Under the pieces are notes generated by a model that was not told where the DNA came from, searched no databases, and worked only from the letters and a program-made list of their open reading frames with translations. This document shows, in pieces, positions 9,277 to 17,889 of a stretch of 64,000 nucleotides of DNA. Numbering within the stretch: the first letter of the stretch is position 1; every line of letters begins with the position of its first letter. A program made the position numbers and the translations under genes. Source of the stretch: Aquitalea sp. LB_tupeE. Its GTDB lineage: Bacteria > Pseudomonadota > Gammaproteobacteria > Burkholderiales > Chromobacteriaceae. The stretch lies in contig NZ_JACAXB010000017.1 in the NCBI RefSeq assembly GCF_013391415.1, forward strand, positions 62,001 to 126,000, written 5' to 3'.

Positions 9277-9945
9277 GTGCAGCAGATTTCCATATTCAGC
9301 CTGGTGATGAATGCCAGCCTGGTGGTGCAGCTGGTCATGGCAGGCCTGGCCTTGGTGTCGGTGCTGTCATGGGCGCTGATTTTCAACAAGATTGCCGTAT
9401 TACGTGCTGCGCGTCGCCACAGCGACGAGTTCGAACGCAATTTCTGGAGCGGGGCCGACCTGAACCGCCTGTATGAAGACGCCAATCGCCGCAACGACAG
9501 CGTGGGCATGGAACGCATCTTCCAGTCCGGTTTTGCCGAATTCCTCAAGCTGCGTGGCCGCAGCGGTGCCGAGCTGTCGGACATCATGGATGGTTCGCGT
9601 CGCGCCATGCGTGCTGCTGCCCAGCGCGAGCTGGATGCACTGGACAGCCATACTTCTTTCCTGGCCACGGTCGGTTCGGTCAGTCCCTATATCGGCCTGT
9701 TCGGCACGGTGTGGGGCATCATGCATGCCTTCATCGGGCTGGGTAATGTGGGTCAGGCTACCTTGTCCACGGTGGCACCGGGTATTGCCGAAGCGTTGGT
9801 GGCTACTGCCATCGGCCTGTTTGCCGCCATTCCTGCCGTGGTGGCGTATAACCGTTTTGCTACCGATGTGGACCGTCTGGCCACCCGTTTCGATACCTAT
9901 ATGGAAGAGTTTTCCAACATCCTGCAACGTCTGGCTACCCGCTAG
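9277..9945 (+). CDS. tolQ: TolQ/ExbB-type proton-channel protein, probably TolQ
   Basis: TolQ forms, with TolR, the inner-membrane motor that uses the proton-motive force to drive TolA and keep the outer membrane attached during division. The 222-residue protein has three expected membrane segments: residues 10-35, about 127-152 (VGSVSPYIGLFGTVWGIMHAF) and about 165-190 (GIAEALVATAIGLFAAIPAVV). FWSGADLNRLYED resembles TolQ more than ExbB. It begins at GTG 9277 with AAGGA upstream. No tolR, tolA, tolB or pal follows; the next gene is an unrelated exporter, so the partners must lie elsewhere. Confidence 0.85.
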   Translation: MQQISIFSLVMNASLVVQLVMAGLALVSVLSWALIFNKIAVLRAARRHSDEFERNFWSGADLNRLYEDANRRNDSVGMERIFQSGFAEFLKLRGRSGAELSDIMDGSRRAMRAAAQRELDALDSHTSFLATVGSVSPYIGLFGTVWGIMHAFIGLGNVGQATLSTVAPGIAEALVATAIGLFAAIPAVVAYNRFATDVDRLATRFDTYMEEFSNILQRLATR

Positions 9946-10057
9946 TGTTGGCAAGACGCAGGGATTGTTCTGGCTCAAGAACAGAGCTTTCCCTGTCGGT
10001 GCTTGAGTTTTTTGTGGGCCGAAGGCATGGTGGACGACCACCCACCCCGAGACCGCC

Positions 10058-10930
10058 ATGTCTGCCCGTCCCGCCGCGCTGTCCTTGCTGACCCTGTCAG
10101 CCTTCTTTGCCCTGTATGTCATCTGGGGCTCGACCTATTTTTTCATACGCATCGGTATTGAATCCTGGCCGCCTTTCATGATGGCCGGTCTGCGTTTTCT
10201 GTTTGCTGGTAGCGTGATGCTGGCCTTCCTGCTGCTGCGCGGCCATCGTTTGCCCAGCCGGCAGGAACTGCGTGGCGCAGCCATCCTGGGTGTGTTGATG
10301 CCCGCCATCGGCAATGGTTTTGTCACGCTGGCGGAAAAACAGGTGTCATCCGGAGTGGCGGCGCTGGTGGTGGCCACCGTGCCATTGTTCACCGTATTGT
10401 TTGGTCGCTTTTGTTTTGGCCTGCGTGCACGTGGTCGCGAGTGGGCAGGTATCGCGCTGGGCATGCTGGGCATGCTGGTGCTGAACTTGGGGTCGAATTT
10501 GCGTGCCAGCCCCATGGGGGCGTTCTGGCTGCTGTTCGCCTCCGCCGGTTGGGCGCTGGGCTCGGCCTGGAGCCGGGTGATTGTTCAGCCCAAGGGGCCG
10601 ATGGGCAGTGCCTGGATGATGATTTTCGGTGGACTTGCCTTGTTGCTGGGCAGTGCCGCTACCGGTGAGCACCTGTCGGCGACACCCTCATGGCAGGGTT
10701 GGGCGGCCATTTTCTACCTGTCGGTGTTCGGTTCCATGGTGGCCTACAGTGCTTACCTGCATTTGCTGAAAACCGTATCGCCCGCTGCCGCAACCAGCTA
10801 TGCCTATGTCAATCCCATCATCGCCGTCCTGCTGGGCATGTTGTTATTGGGCGAGCATGTCGGTCAACAGGAAGTGCTGGCCATGGTCATCATTCTCTCC
10901 GGCGTGGTACTGATCAGCTGGCGCAAATAA
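10058..10930 (+). CDS. EamA-family (DMT) exporter, YedA-like
   Basis: This 290-residue inner-membrane protein carries two EamA repeats giving about ten membrane helices. The N-terminus (FFALYVIWGSTYFFIRIGIESWPP) and the repeat-end AATSYAYVNPIIAVLLGMLLLGE are typical of drug/metabolite exporters of the YedA/RhtA group. The substrate cannot be read from sequence; relatives export amino acids or metabolites. It stands alone between tolQ and the GlcNAc locus, and a hairpin follows it. Confidence 0.85.
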   Translation: MSARPAALSLLTLSAFFALYVIWGSTYFFIRIGIESWPPFMMAGLRFLFAGSVMLAFLLLRGHRLPSRQELRGAAILGVLMPAIGNGFVTLAEKQVSSGVAALVVATVPLFTVLFGRFCFGLRARGREWAGIALGMLGMLVLNLGSNLRASPMGAFWLLFASAGWALGSAWSRVIVQPKGPMGSAWMMIFGGLALLLGSAATGEHLSATPSWQGWAAIFYLSVFGSMVAYSAYLHLLKTVSPAAATSYAYVNPIIAVLLGMLLLGEHVGQQEVLAMVIILSGVVLISWRK

Positions 10931-10961
10931 AACCGTACCTGCTACTTTGTTGTTATCCATA

Positions 10962-10983
10962 CAGGGGCCCTGCGCGGCCCCTG
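10962..10983 (+). terminator. Possible hairpin terminator after the EamA gene
   Basis: The arms CAGGGGCC and GGCCCCTG form a stable stem 31 nt after the stop codon, but only TTGCATTGT follows, so it is a weak intrinsic terminator at best. The rest of 10931-11230 shows no gene. Confidence 0.4.
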
Positions 10984-11143
10984 TTGCATTGTGCCGTTAC
11001 CCACTGTGGTTTTATGGCGACGTTGCTGCAACAGGCCTGTAGCCGTGCAGTACCACCGCAGTGTGTCGGTCTGCGGCTACTTGTCTGCCTGATTATCCCT
11101 GCCGTATTTACGAAGCTACTCACGTTTTAGTTTCGAAAAACAT

Positions 11144-11312
11144 CCACTTTAATACCACTTTTACTGGATTTTCCTTTCCCCATTCTCCTGCCCCTTCGCC
11201 GGATGGAATGCCCGGCATGCTGCATTTTCCGCGTTGAAGCACAGCCACATCCCGTCTTTTGGCGCAGTCATCACTCAATTGGTATTGACGTGGTATTTAA
11301 GTGGTATTAATT
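11144..11312 (+). promoter_or_regulatory. GntR-type operator cluster and promoter of the GlcNAc operon
   Basis: Three direct copies of TGGTATT start at 11280, 11291 and 11302, exactly 11 bp apart. Further upstream, in the opposite orientation, CCACTTT occurs at 11144 and 11155, again 11 bp apart, with AATACCA at 11151. The downstream array overlaps a good promoter: TTGACG at 11285-11290, a 17-nt spacer and TAATTT at 11308-11313. TGGT-type half-sites are typical of HutC/NagR-subfamily GntR repressors, so the adjacent regulator probably represses its own operon here. Confidence 0.6.
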
Positions 11313-11395
11313 TTACAGCCATGACGGGTGTGGTCTTGCAGGGCAAGGAATGCGATATTCGCCGTGTTACCAACCAGACCAGTTGCAGACCGCTT

Positions 11396-12130
11396 ATGGA
11401 AAACCGATGGAGTGCACTCAAACCGGAAGGCGAGTCCACCACACCGCTGTATTTGCAGCTTGCCCGCAAACTGGCCGAAGCCATCAATGCCGGCTGGTGG
11501 CAGGCCGATGAAGCCCTGCCTTCCGAACGCACCTTCTCCGAAGAGCTGGGCATTTCGCGGGTGACGGCACGCAAGGCGATGGACGTATTGCTGGAACAGG
11601 GGCTGATCCGGCGTCGGCATGGTTCCGGCACCTTCATCACGCCAAGACTGGAACAGCCCTTGTCACGGCTGGTGGGGTTTACCGAGCAATTGCGCCAGCG
11701 CGGCTTCGAACCTTCCTCGGTATGGCTGGAGCGCGGCATTCATCCGCCCAGCAATGACGAGGTGATCAAGCTGGGCTTGTCCCCCACCTCGCAGGTGGCA
11801 AGGCTCAAGCGTCAGCGCCTGGCGGATGGCGTGGTGATGGCGATTGAGATGACCACATTGCCAGTAGCCGTTTTGCCAGAGCCACATAAAGTGGGTAACT
11901 CGCTGTATGCCTACCTGGATAGTGCCGGTCATGCGGTGGTGCGTGCCTTGCAGCATATCCGTGCGGTGAATGCCTCGGCCGAGATTGCTGCGCTGGCCGG
12001 TATCCGGCAAGGAGAAGCCATGTTGCTGATCACCCGCATCGGCTTCAGTGCCGATAACCAGGCGATAGAACTGACTGATACCTATTGCCGTAACGATTAT
12101 TACGATTTTGTAGCTGAACTGAGACGATGA
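11396..12130 (+). CDS. GntR/HutC-family regulator of N-acetylglucosamine use
   Basis: The 244-residue protein has an N-terminal winged helix (about residues 15-80, with LPSERTFSEELGISRVTARKAMDVLLEQGLIRRRHGSGTF) and a C-terminal UTRA ligand-binding domain (about 95-240), the HutC/NagR/NagQ architecture. The next gene is nagA, overlapping by four bases (ATGA), so the likely effector is GlcNAc-6-phosphate or glucosamine-6-phosphate. I chose ATG 11396 because homologues begin shortly before the PLYLQLARKL segment; in-frame upstream starts, including ATG 11321, add unconserved sequence over the operator region. Confidence 0.88.
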   Translation: MENRWSALKPEGESTTPLYLQLARKLAEAINAGWWQADEALPSERTFSEELGISRVTARKAMDVLLEQGLIRRRHGSGTFITPRLEQPLSRLVGFTEQLRQRGFEPSSVWLERGIHPPSNDEVIKLGLSPTSQVARLKRQRLADGVVMAIEMTTLPVAVLPEPHKVGNSLYAYLDSAGHAVVRALQHIRAVNASAEIAALAGIRQGEAMLLITRIGFSADNQAIELTDTYCRNDYYDFVAELRR

Positions 12131-13248
12131 CGAAAGCACATGTACTGCAGGGCCGCATCCTGACTGCCGACGGTTGGCGGGATGGCAGGCTGGAAACCGG
12201 GCCGGGTGGCCGCATTGCCGCCCTGGACGGCAGCTTGCCGGGTAGTCGCACGGCGGCACGCTACATCCTGCCCGGCTTCATCGACCTGCATGTACATGGC
12301 GGTGGCGGGGTGGACATCATGGAGGGCGGCCTGGCGGCCGAATCGGTGGCGCGGCTGCATGCCCGCCACGGCACCACTAGCATGCTGGCCACCACCATGA
12401 CCGCCCCCATGGACGAGATAGAAAGCGTGCTGGCCGCACTGGGTCCCTCCTGCCGCCAGCGCGCCAGCGGCAGTGCCCGTTTGCTGGGTGTGCATCTGGA
12501 AGGTCCGTACATCAATCCCGGCAAGCTGGGTGCACAGCCGGACGATGCCTGCCAGGCCGTGCTCTCGCAAATCGAGACGCTGGGTCGGCTGGCCCCGATT
12601 GCCTTGCTGACACTGGCACCGGAAATTCCCGGCCACATGGACATCATCCGTGCCTTGAGTGATGCCGGTATCCGGGTGCAAATCGGCCACACCCTGGGCA
12701 GTTACGAAGACGGGGTACAGGCTTTGCAGCAAGGTGCCGCCGGGTTCACCCATTTGTTCAATGCCATGACCGGCCTGCATCACCGCGAGCCGGGCATGGT
12801 GGGGGCGGCGCTGGCTCATGCCGAGTATGCCGAGCTGATTCCCGATTTGCTGCATGTGCATCCCGGTGCCATCCGCACCGCCTTGCGTGCCATCCCGCGC
12901 CTGTACTGCGTGACCGACTCTACTGCCGCAGCCGGCATGCCGGATGGGGAATACAAGCTGGGCTCACATACCGTGCACAAATGCATGGGCGGGGTGCGGC
13001 TGGCCGACGGCACCCTGGCCGGCAGCACGCTGACCATGGATCAGGCCTTGCGCAATCTGGTGTCCATCGGCCTGCCACTGGCCGAAGCTTCGCACCGCTT
13101 GTCACTGTATCCGGCTGATTACCTGGGGCATGCCGACCGTGGCCGTTTGCAAACCGGGGCATGGGCCGATGTGCTGGTGCTGGATGCCGAGCTGAATTTG
13201 CTGGATGTCTATCTGGAAGGGGAACACCTTGTCGTCTCTGATGTATGA
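12127..13248 (+). CDS. nagA: N-acetylglucosamine-6-phosphate deacetylase
   Basis: NagA removes the acetyl group from GlcNAc-6-phosphate to give glucosamine-6-phosphate. The 373-residue amidohydrolase shows IDLHVHGGGG near the N-terminus, HLEGPYINPGKLGA, QIGHTLGSYEDG, THLFNAMTGLHHREPG with metal and substrate histidines, and CVTDSTAAAGMPDGEY with the catalytic aspartate. It overlaps the GntR gene by four bases and the deaminase gene by about 20, indicating a tightly coupled operon. Confidence 0.97.
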   Translation: MTKAHVLQGRILTADGWRDGRLETGPGGRIAALDGSLPGSRTAARYILPGFIDLHVHGGGGVDIMEGGLAAESVARLHARHGTTSMLATTMTAPMDEIESVLAALGPSCRQRASGSARLLGVHLEGPYINPGKLGAQPDDACQAVLSQIETLGRLAPIALLTLAPEIPGHMDIIRALSDAGIRVQIGHTLGSYEDGVQALQQGAAGFTHLFNAMTGLHHREPGMVGAALAHAEYAELIPDLLHVHPGAIRTALRAIPRLYCVTDSTAAAGMPDGEYKLGSHTVHKCMGGVRLADGTLAGSTLTMDQALRNLVSIGLPLAEASHRLSLYPADYLGHADRGRLQTGAWADVLVLDAELNLLDVYLEGEHLVVSDV

Positions 13249-14251
13249 AGAAGCACTGTCTGCTGCGGATGCCGTGGCGGCGCAACACATGTATGCGGAT
13301 GAAGGCCTGGCCGTGCTGGGCCGCGAGCTGGCTTCCACACCGCCCACACTGGCGCTGACCGTGGCACGCGGTAGTTCGGACCATGCCGCCAGCTATTTTG
13401 CCTATCTGGCCATGCAGCGCCTGGGCGTGCCGGTGGTGTCCTTGCCGATGTCGCTGGTCACCCTGCATCACGCCCCGCTGGCGGTAAAGGGCCAGCTGGC
13501 TGTGGCGCTGTCCCAATCCGGGCAAAGCCCGGACCTGATCGACACCACGAGCCGTCTTGCCGCTGCCGGTGCGCGCACCGTGGCCTTGGTCAACAAGCAT
13601 GAATCGCCGTTGGCGGCAGCGTGTGAGTGGTCGTTGCCGCTGTGTGCCGGTGAAGAAAAAAGCGTGGCCGCCACCAAGAGCTATATCGCTTCGCTCTCCG
13701 CCGTAGCCCGACTGGTGGCGCACTGGCAGGGCGATGCCGCGTTGCTGCAGGCGCTGGACCAACTGCCTGCCCAGCTGCAACAAGCCTGCCGGCAGGACTG
13801 GAGTGCAGCCATTCCGGTGCTTGGCCAGGCCGAACGCATCATGGTGGTGGGCCGTGGTCTGGGTTTTGCCGTGGCGCTGGAAGCTGCGCTCAAGTTCAAG
13901 GAAACCTGTGCGATCCAGGCCGAGGCTTTCTCCGGTGCAGAAATCAAGCATGGCCCGATGGCCTTGATCGACGAAGGCTATCCGCTACTGGTATTTGCGC
14001 CGCGTGGGCCGGAACAACAAGGTCTGATCGACCTGGCTGCGGAAATGCGCGGCCGCGGTGCGCGGGTGTTGCTGGCGGCCCCGGACACGGTAGCCAGCCG
14101 CGACCTGACGCTGAGTGTGGCGGACGACGAGGCGCTGGACCCGCTGCTGGCCATCCAGAGCTTCTATCTGATGGCGGCGCAGCTATCCGAAGCACGTGGG
14201 ATGAATCCCGATACTCCACGGCATTTGTCCAAGGTTACCAGAACGCATTGA
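13229..14251 (+). CDS. SIS-domain glucosamine-6-phosphate deaminase (NagB-II type)
   Basis: This protein has two SIS domains, the first with ARGSSDHAASYFAYLAMQ and the second with GRGLGFAVALEAALKFKETC and EAFSGAEIKHGPMALI. It resembles the C-terminal isomerase half of GlmS without the glutaminase half. Such NagB-II proteins convert glucosamine-6-phosphate to fructose-6-phosphate and ammonia in nag operons lacking classical NagB. About 340 residues is normal. I chose TTG 13229 because AAGGGG lies six bases before it; ATG 13241 is a possible alternative and ATG 13205 lies too far inside nagA. An annotation as GlmS-like would be misleading here. Confidence 0.88.
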   Translation: MSSLMYEEALSAADAVAAQHMYADEGLAVLGRELASTPPTLALTVARGSSDHAASYFAYLAMQRLGVPVVSLPMSLVTLHHAPLAVKGQLAVALSQSGQSPDLIDTTSRLAAAGARTVALVNKHESPLAAACEWSLPLCAGEEKSVAATKSYIASLSAVARLVAHWQGDAALLQALDQLPAQLQQACRQDWSAAIPVLGQAERIMVVGRGLGFAVALEAALKFKETCAIQAEAFSGAEIKHGPMALIDEGYPLLVFAPRGPEQQGLIDLAAEMRGRGARVLLAAPDTVASRDLTLSVADDEALDPLLAIQSFYLMAAQLSEARGMNPDTPRHLSKVTRTH

Positions 14252-14666
14252 GACCGGTACCGAACCCGGCCACTACCCGGTGGCCCATTGCTGAACCATT
14301 ACGGCTTGTTGCCGTGCAAGGTGCCAACCGGGCCGTCAGGCGGCCCGGTGGCCCCTGCATGGGCTGAGCTGCAGGAGTCCCGCCGCGATTTCGGCCACTC
14401 CTGACCTGACAGGAGCTGCCCGATGTTGCCCCGTCTTTCCCGAGCTGGTGCCGTATCTGCGGTGTCGCCGCCCATGTCTGCAGTTTTCCATTGGCCGCCA
14501 AGCGCGGCCAGACCCGTGTTCCTGTTTGTCCGCTGCCCCCTATGCATGCAGCCGGGCAGGCATGGTCACGAAAAACCCTATCCTGCGCGGCAGGCCTTGC
14601 TGGCGACTGCTGCCCAGACAAGACGGAATGGCAACTGACCATTCCACATCCAAAGGAGGCGTTGAG
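14252..14666 (+). other. Unexplained 415-nt leader before nagE
   Basis: No recognisable gene is present. Two strong inverted repeats occur: CCGGGCCG/CGGCCCGG (14328-14348) and CAGGAGT/ACTCCTG (14372-14403), neither followed by a T-run. A 71-codon frame starts at ATG 14423 with AGGAG well placed upstream and ends at 14638, just before nagE, but its product (MLPRLSRAGAVSAV...) is unlike anything I know. The stretch may be a structured mRNA leader, a leader-peptide region or decayed coding DNA. Confidence 0.4.
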
Positions 14667-16415
14667 GTGAGTACACAAAACAGATTTGCGGGCATTCAGC
14701 AGCTGGGCAGGGCCCTGATGCTGCCGATTGCGGTATTGCCGGTGGCAGGTTTGCTGCTGCGGCTGGGGCAGCCGGACCTGCTCAACATCAAGGTGATGGC
14801 GCAGGCCGGGGATGCCATCTTCGGCAATCTGGCGCTGATATTCGCCATTGGCGTGGCGGTGGGCTTTGCGCGTGACAACAATGGCGCGGCGGGCCTGGCT
14901 GGTGCCATTGGCTATATGGTGCTCAGCGCGGTGCTGAAGGTGATGCCGGACACCCTGCTGGCCTATGCGGTGTTCAATCCGCTGGTGCATCTGGATGCAG
15001 AGGGCAAACCGTTTGCCATCAATATGGGTGTGCTGGCCGGGATATTGTCCGGCCTGATTGCCGGGGTGCTGTACAACCGTTACAAGGACATCAAGCTCCC
15101 CACTTATCTGGCCTTCTTTGGCGGACGGCGCTTTGTGCCGATTGCCACCGGTTTTGCCATGCTGCTGCTGGGGGTGGTGCTGGGTCTGGCCTGGCCACCG
15201 GTGCAAAACGGCATTGATGCTGTCGGCAAATGGCTGATCGGCGTCGGTGAAATCGGGCTGTTTATTTATGGTGTGCTCAACCGTCTGCTCATCGTCACCG
15301 GTTTGCATCATATTCTGAATACCATGGTGTGGTTCCAGGTGGGTGACTACACCGATGCCGCGGGCAAACTGGTGCATGGTGACCTGACCCGCTTCTTTGC
15401 CGGAGACAAAACCGCCGGCATGTTCATGAGCGGCTTTTTCCCGGTGATGATGTTCGGCCTGCCCGCTGCTTGCCTGGCGATGTATCGGGCGGCCAAGCCG
15501 GAGAACAAGGCCGCCGTGGGCGGGGTGTTGTTTTCCATGGCACTGACTGCCTTCCTGACCGGGGTGACCGAGCCGGTCGAGTTTGCCTTCATGTTCCTGG
15601 CCCCCATGCTGTATGCCATCCATGCGGTACTCACCGGCATAGCCATGGCCTTGATGTATGCACTGGGGGTGCATCTGGGTTTTGGCTTCTCCGCGGGTCT
15701 GTTCGATTACCTGCTCAATTTCGGTATTGCCCAGAAACCGCTGCTGTTGCTGCCGGTGGGCCTGCTGTATTTCGTCATCTATTACGGCCTGTTCAGCTTT
15801 TTCATCCGCAAGTTCGATTTGCAAACCATGGGCCGCGAAGCCGCGCCACAGGTGGCCGTGGTGGCAGTGGAGGGGTCTTCCCGTGGGCATGCGTTTATTC
15901 GTGCCTTGGGTGGGGCGGCCAATCTGAAGTCGGTGGATGCCTGCACCACCCGCCTGCGCTTGCAGGTGGCTGACAATGACAAGGTGGATGAAGCCGCGCT
16001 CAAGACACTGGGGTCACGCGGGCTGATCAGACCGGCTGCCGGCAGCGTGCAAGTGGTGCTGGGACCGGAGGCGGACCTGATCTCTGATGAAATCCGCACC
16101 GCCCTGCAACAGGCTGACAGCCAGCTGGCAGCCCCGGTGGTGGTGGCCAGCCATGCCTCAGTGGCGCATCAGGCAGGAGGCCCCCGCATGCAGCGCGAAG
16201 ACTGGCTGCAAGCACTGGGCGGGCAGGCTAATGTGAAGCGTGTACAAGCGGTGGCCGGTGGCCGCCTGCGCATCGAGGTGGCGGACAGCGCGCTGGTGGA
16301 TATTGCCGCGTTGCAAGCTCTGGGTGCGCGTGGCGTTACCACCTTCTCCTCCAGCTTGCTGCATGTGTTGCTGGCGGAAGACCCTGCTCACTTTGCCAGT
16401 TTCCTTCAGGTGTAA
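14667..16415 (+). CDS. nagE: GlcNAc-specific PTS transporter, IIC-IIB plus a second IIB-like domain
   Basis: NagE imports N-acetylglucosamine and phosphorylates it at C6. The 582-residue protein begins with the membrane IIC domain (about 1-370: LMLPIAVLPVAGLLLRLG, FFPVMMFGLPAACLAMY, GVTEPVEFAFMFLAP). A IIB domain follows (about 400-475) with the phosphorylated cysteine in VDACTTRLRL. A second IIB-like domain (about 505-580) has the same layout but reads VQAVAGGRLRI at that place, so the cysteine is lost. No IIA domain is fused or adjacent, so phosphate must come from a IIA elsewhere. GTG 14667 is preceded by AAAGGAGG; longer upstream frames lack support. Confidence 0.93.
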   Translation: MSTQNRFAGIQQLGRALMLPIAVLPVAGLLLRLGQPDLLNIKVMAQAGDAIFGNLALIFAIGVAVGFARDNNGAAGLAGAIGYMVLSAVLKVMPDTLLAYAVFNPLVHLDAEGKPFAINMGVLAGILSGLIAGVLYNRYKDIKLPTYLAFFGGRRFVPIATGFAMLLLGVVLGLAWPPVQNGIDAVGKWLIGVGEIGLFIYGVLNRLLIVTGLHHILNTMVWFQVGDYTDAAGKLVHGDLTRFFAGDKTAGMFMSGFFPVMMFGLPAACLAMYRAAKPENKAAVGGVLFSMALTAFLTGVTEPVEFAFMFLAPMLYAIHAVLTGIAMALMYALGVHLGFGFSAGLFDYLLNFGIAQKPLLLLPVGLLYFVIYYGLFSFFIRKFDLQTMGREAAPQVAVVAVEGSSRGHAFIRALGGAANLKSVDACTTRLRLQVADNDKVDEAALKTLGSRGLIRPAAGSVQVVLGPEADLISDEIRTALQQADSQLAAPVVVASHASVAHQAGGPRMQREDWLQALGGQANVKRVQAVAGGRLRIEVADSALVDIAALQALGARGVTTFSSSLLHVLLAEDPAHFASFLQV

Positions 16416-16486
16416 AACCTGCATCGCACTACATGGCGGTGAGCCTTGACTGGCAAGGATTTCACCGCTTTGTTGGTAGCCTGCAC

Positions 16487-16500
16487 ACTACTTTTGTAGT
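16487..16500. promoter_or_regulatory. Palindrome upstream of gapA
   Basis: The arms ACTAC and GTAGT flank TTTT, about 90 nt before the gapA start in the 173-nt gap after nagE. It could be an operator for the glycolytic gene. It resembles but does not match the HexR site, whose arms are in the opposite order. Confidence 0.35.
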
Positions 16501-16588
16501 CACTTGCTTACAACGCAAAAGGAGCAGAAATTGAATGGCGCAGGGCACGAGATGACCCTGCACCATTATCAAATTAGGAGGATGCATC

Positions 16589-17599
16589 ATGACGTTGAAA
16601 GTTGCCATTAATGGTTACGGTCGTATTGGCCGCATGGTGGTCCGCGCCTGGCAGGAGCGTTTTGCTGACCGCGATATCGAAATCGTGGCCATCAATGACC
16701 TGGGCAAGCCGGAACTGCACGAACACCTCACCCGTTTTGACAGCGTGCATGGCCCGTTTGGTGGCAGCATCGCGCTGGAAGGCGATGCCCTGGTGGTGAA
16801 CGGCAAGCCGATCAAGCTGCTCTCCATCCGCAACCCGGCAGAACTGCCGTGGAAAGAACTGGGCGTGGATGTGGTACTGGAATGTACCGGCATCTTCACC
16901 AAACGTGAAAAAGCGGCGCTGCACCTGGAAGCCGGTGCCAAGCGCGTACTGATTTCCGCTCCGGCCAACGACGCCGATGCCACCGTGGTATTCGGTGTCA
17001 ACGATGACGTGCTGACCAGCGCCATGACCGTGGTGTCCAATGCCTCTTGCACCACCAACTGCCTGGCTCCGCTGGTTGAACCGCTGATCGATACCATCGG
17101 TATCGAACGTGGCCTGATGACCACCATCCATGCCTATACCAACGACCAGGTATTGCTGGATACCGATCACTCCGACCTGCGTCGTGCCCGCTCCGCAGCT
17201 GTCTCCATGATTCCCACCAAGACCGGTGCTGCCGCTGCCGTGGGTCTGGTTCTGCCCAAGCTGCAAGGCAAGCTGGACGGCTTTGCCGTGCGTGTGCCGG
17301 TCAGCAATGTCTCGCTGGTTGACCTTACCTTTACCGCCAGCCGTGATACCACCGTGGCCGAAGTGAATGAGCTGATCACCACCGCTGCCAAGGGCAAGCT
17401 GGCCGGCGTTCTGGCCGTCAACACCCTGCCGCTGGTATCGCGTGACTTCCTGCACCACCCGGCTTCCAGCGTGTTTGACTCCACGCTGACCCGCGTGATT
17501 GCCGGTCGTGAAGTCAAGGTGCTGTCCTGGTACGACAACGAGTGGGGCTTTGCCAACCGTATGCTGGACACCTCGCTGGCCTGGGCTGCCGCCAAGTAA
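16589..17599 (+). CDS. gapA: Glyceraldehyde-3-phosphate dehydrogenase, type I
   Basis: The enzyme oxidises glyceraldehyde-3-phosphate to 1,3-bisphosphoglycerate with NAD. The 336-residue protein has the N-terminal Rossmann start [17 protein letters not shown], the catalytic-cysteine motif [13 protein letters not shown], the histidine-containing [10 protein letters not shown], and the C-terminal [12 protein letters not shown]. The start is supported by AGGAGG at 16577-16582. It follows nagE by 173 nt and is probably a separate unit with its own promoter, ending in a strong terminator. The presence of nag genes and transaldolase nearby is consistent with central carbon metabolism. Confidence 0.97.
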   Translation: MTLKVAINGYGRIGRMVVRAWQERFADRDIEIVAINDLGKPELHEHLTRFDSVHGPFGGSIALEGDALVVNGKPIKLLSIRNPAELPWKELGVDVVLECTGIFTKREKAALHLEAGAKRVLISAPANDADATVVFGVNDDVLTSAMTVVSNASCTTNCLAPLVEPLIDTIGIERGLMTTIHAYTNDQVLLDTDHSDLRRARSAAVSMIPTKTGAAAAVGLVLPKLQGKLDGFAVRVPVSNVSLVDLTFTASRDTTVAEVNELITTAAKGKLAGVLAVNTLPLVSRDFLHHPASSVFDSTLTRVIAGREVKVLSWYDNEWGFANRMLDTSLAWAAAK

Positions 17600-17754
17600 T
17601 CTGGCAAAAGCGATTCAACCAATCCGTTCTCCCGGGCAGCGTCAGAACTGCCGGGGAGAAGTCGGTGCAGTAAACCCGGTTGTCATTGGTCAGAAGGTGG
17701 CAGCCTGGGTGTTTCGTTCGTAGATGTGCTTCTATATGGTCTCTCCCAAGAGCT

Positions 17755-17790
17755 TGGCCGAAGAATCAGTGATTCTTCGGCCATTTTTTT
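17755..17790 (+). terminator. Terminator after gapA
   Basis: The arms TGGCCGAAGAATC and GATTCTTCGGCCA form a long stem followed by seven T. It lies 155 nt after the gapA stop; no gene is visible in the intervening stretch. Confidence 0.9.
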
Positions 17791-17889
17791 GCCCATGGCC
17801 GGGCATCTGCACCCGCGAGAGTCATCTCCGTCATCCTGATGACAGGCTTGCCGTCACAGCATTATGGTTGCGTCCGGTACCAGCCTTGC

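Noticed and set aside
9961-9997. Inverted repeat after tolQ (CAGGGA/TCCCTG with inner TGTTCT/AGAACA)
   Set aside because: As a terminator it fails because the T-run lies about 14 nt beyond the stem; kept only as an observation.
14448-14666. 73-residue N-terminal extension of NagE
   Set aside because: IIC homology begins at the GTG at 14667, which has an excellent AAAGGAGG site.
16494-16513. TTGTA...TACAA upstream of gapA as a HexR site
   Set aside because: The arms are 10 nt apart instead of the 7 expected for the 17-bp HexR palindrome, so the match is not convincing.
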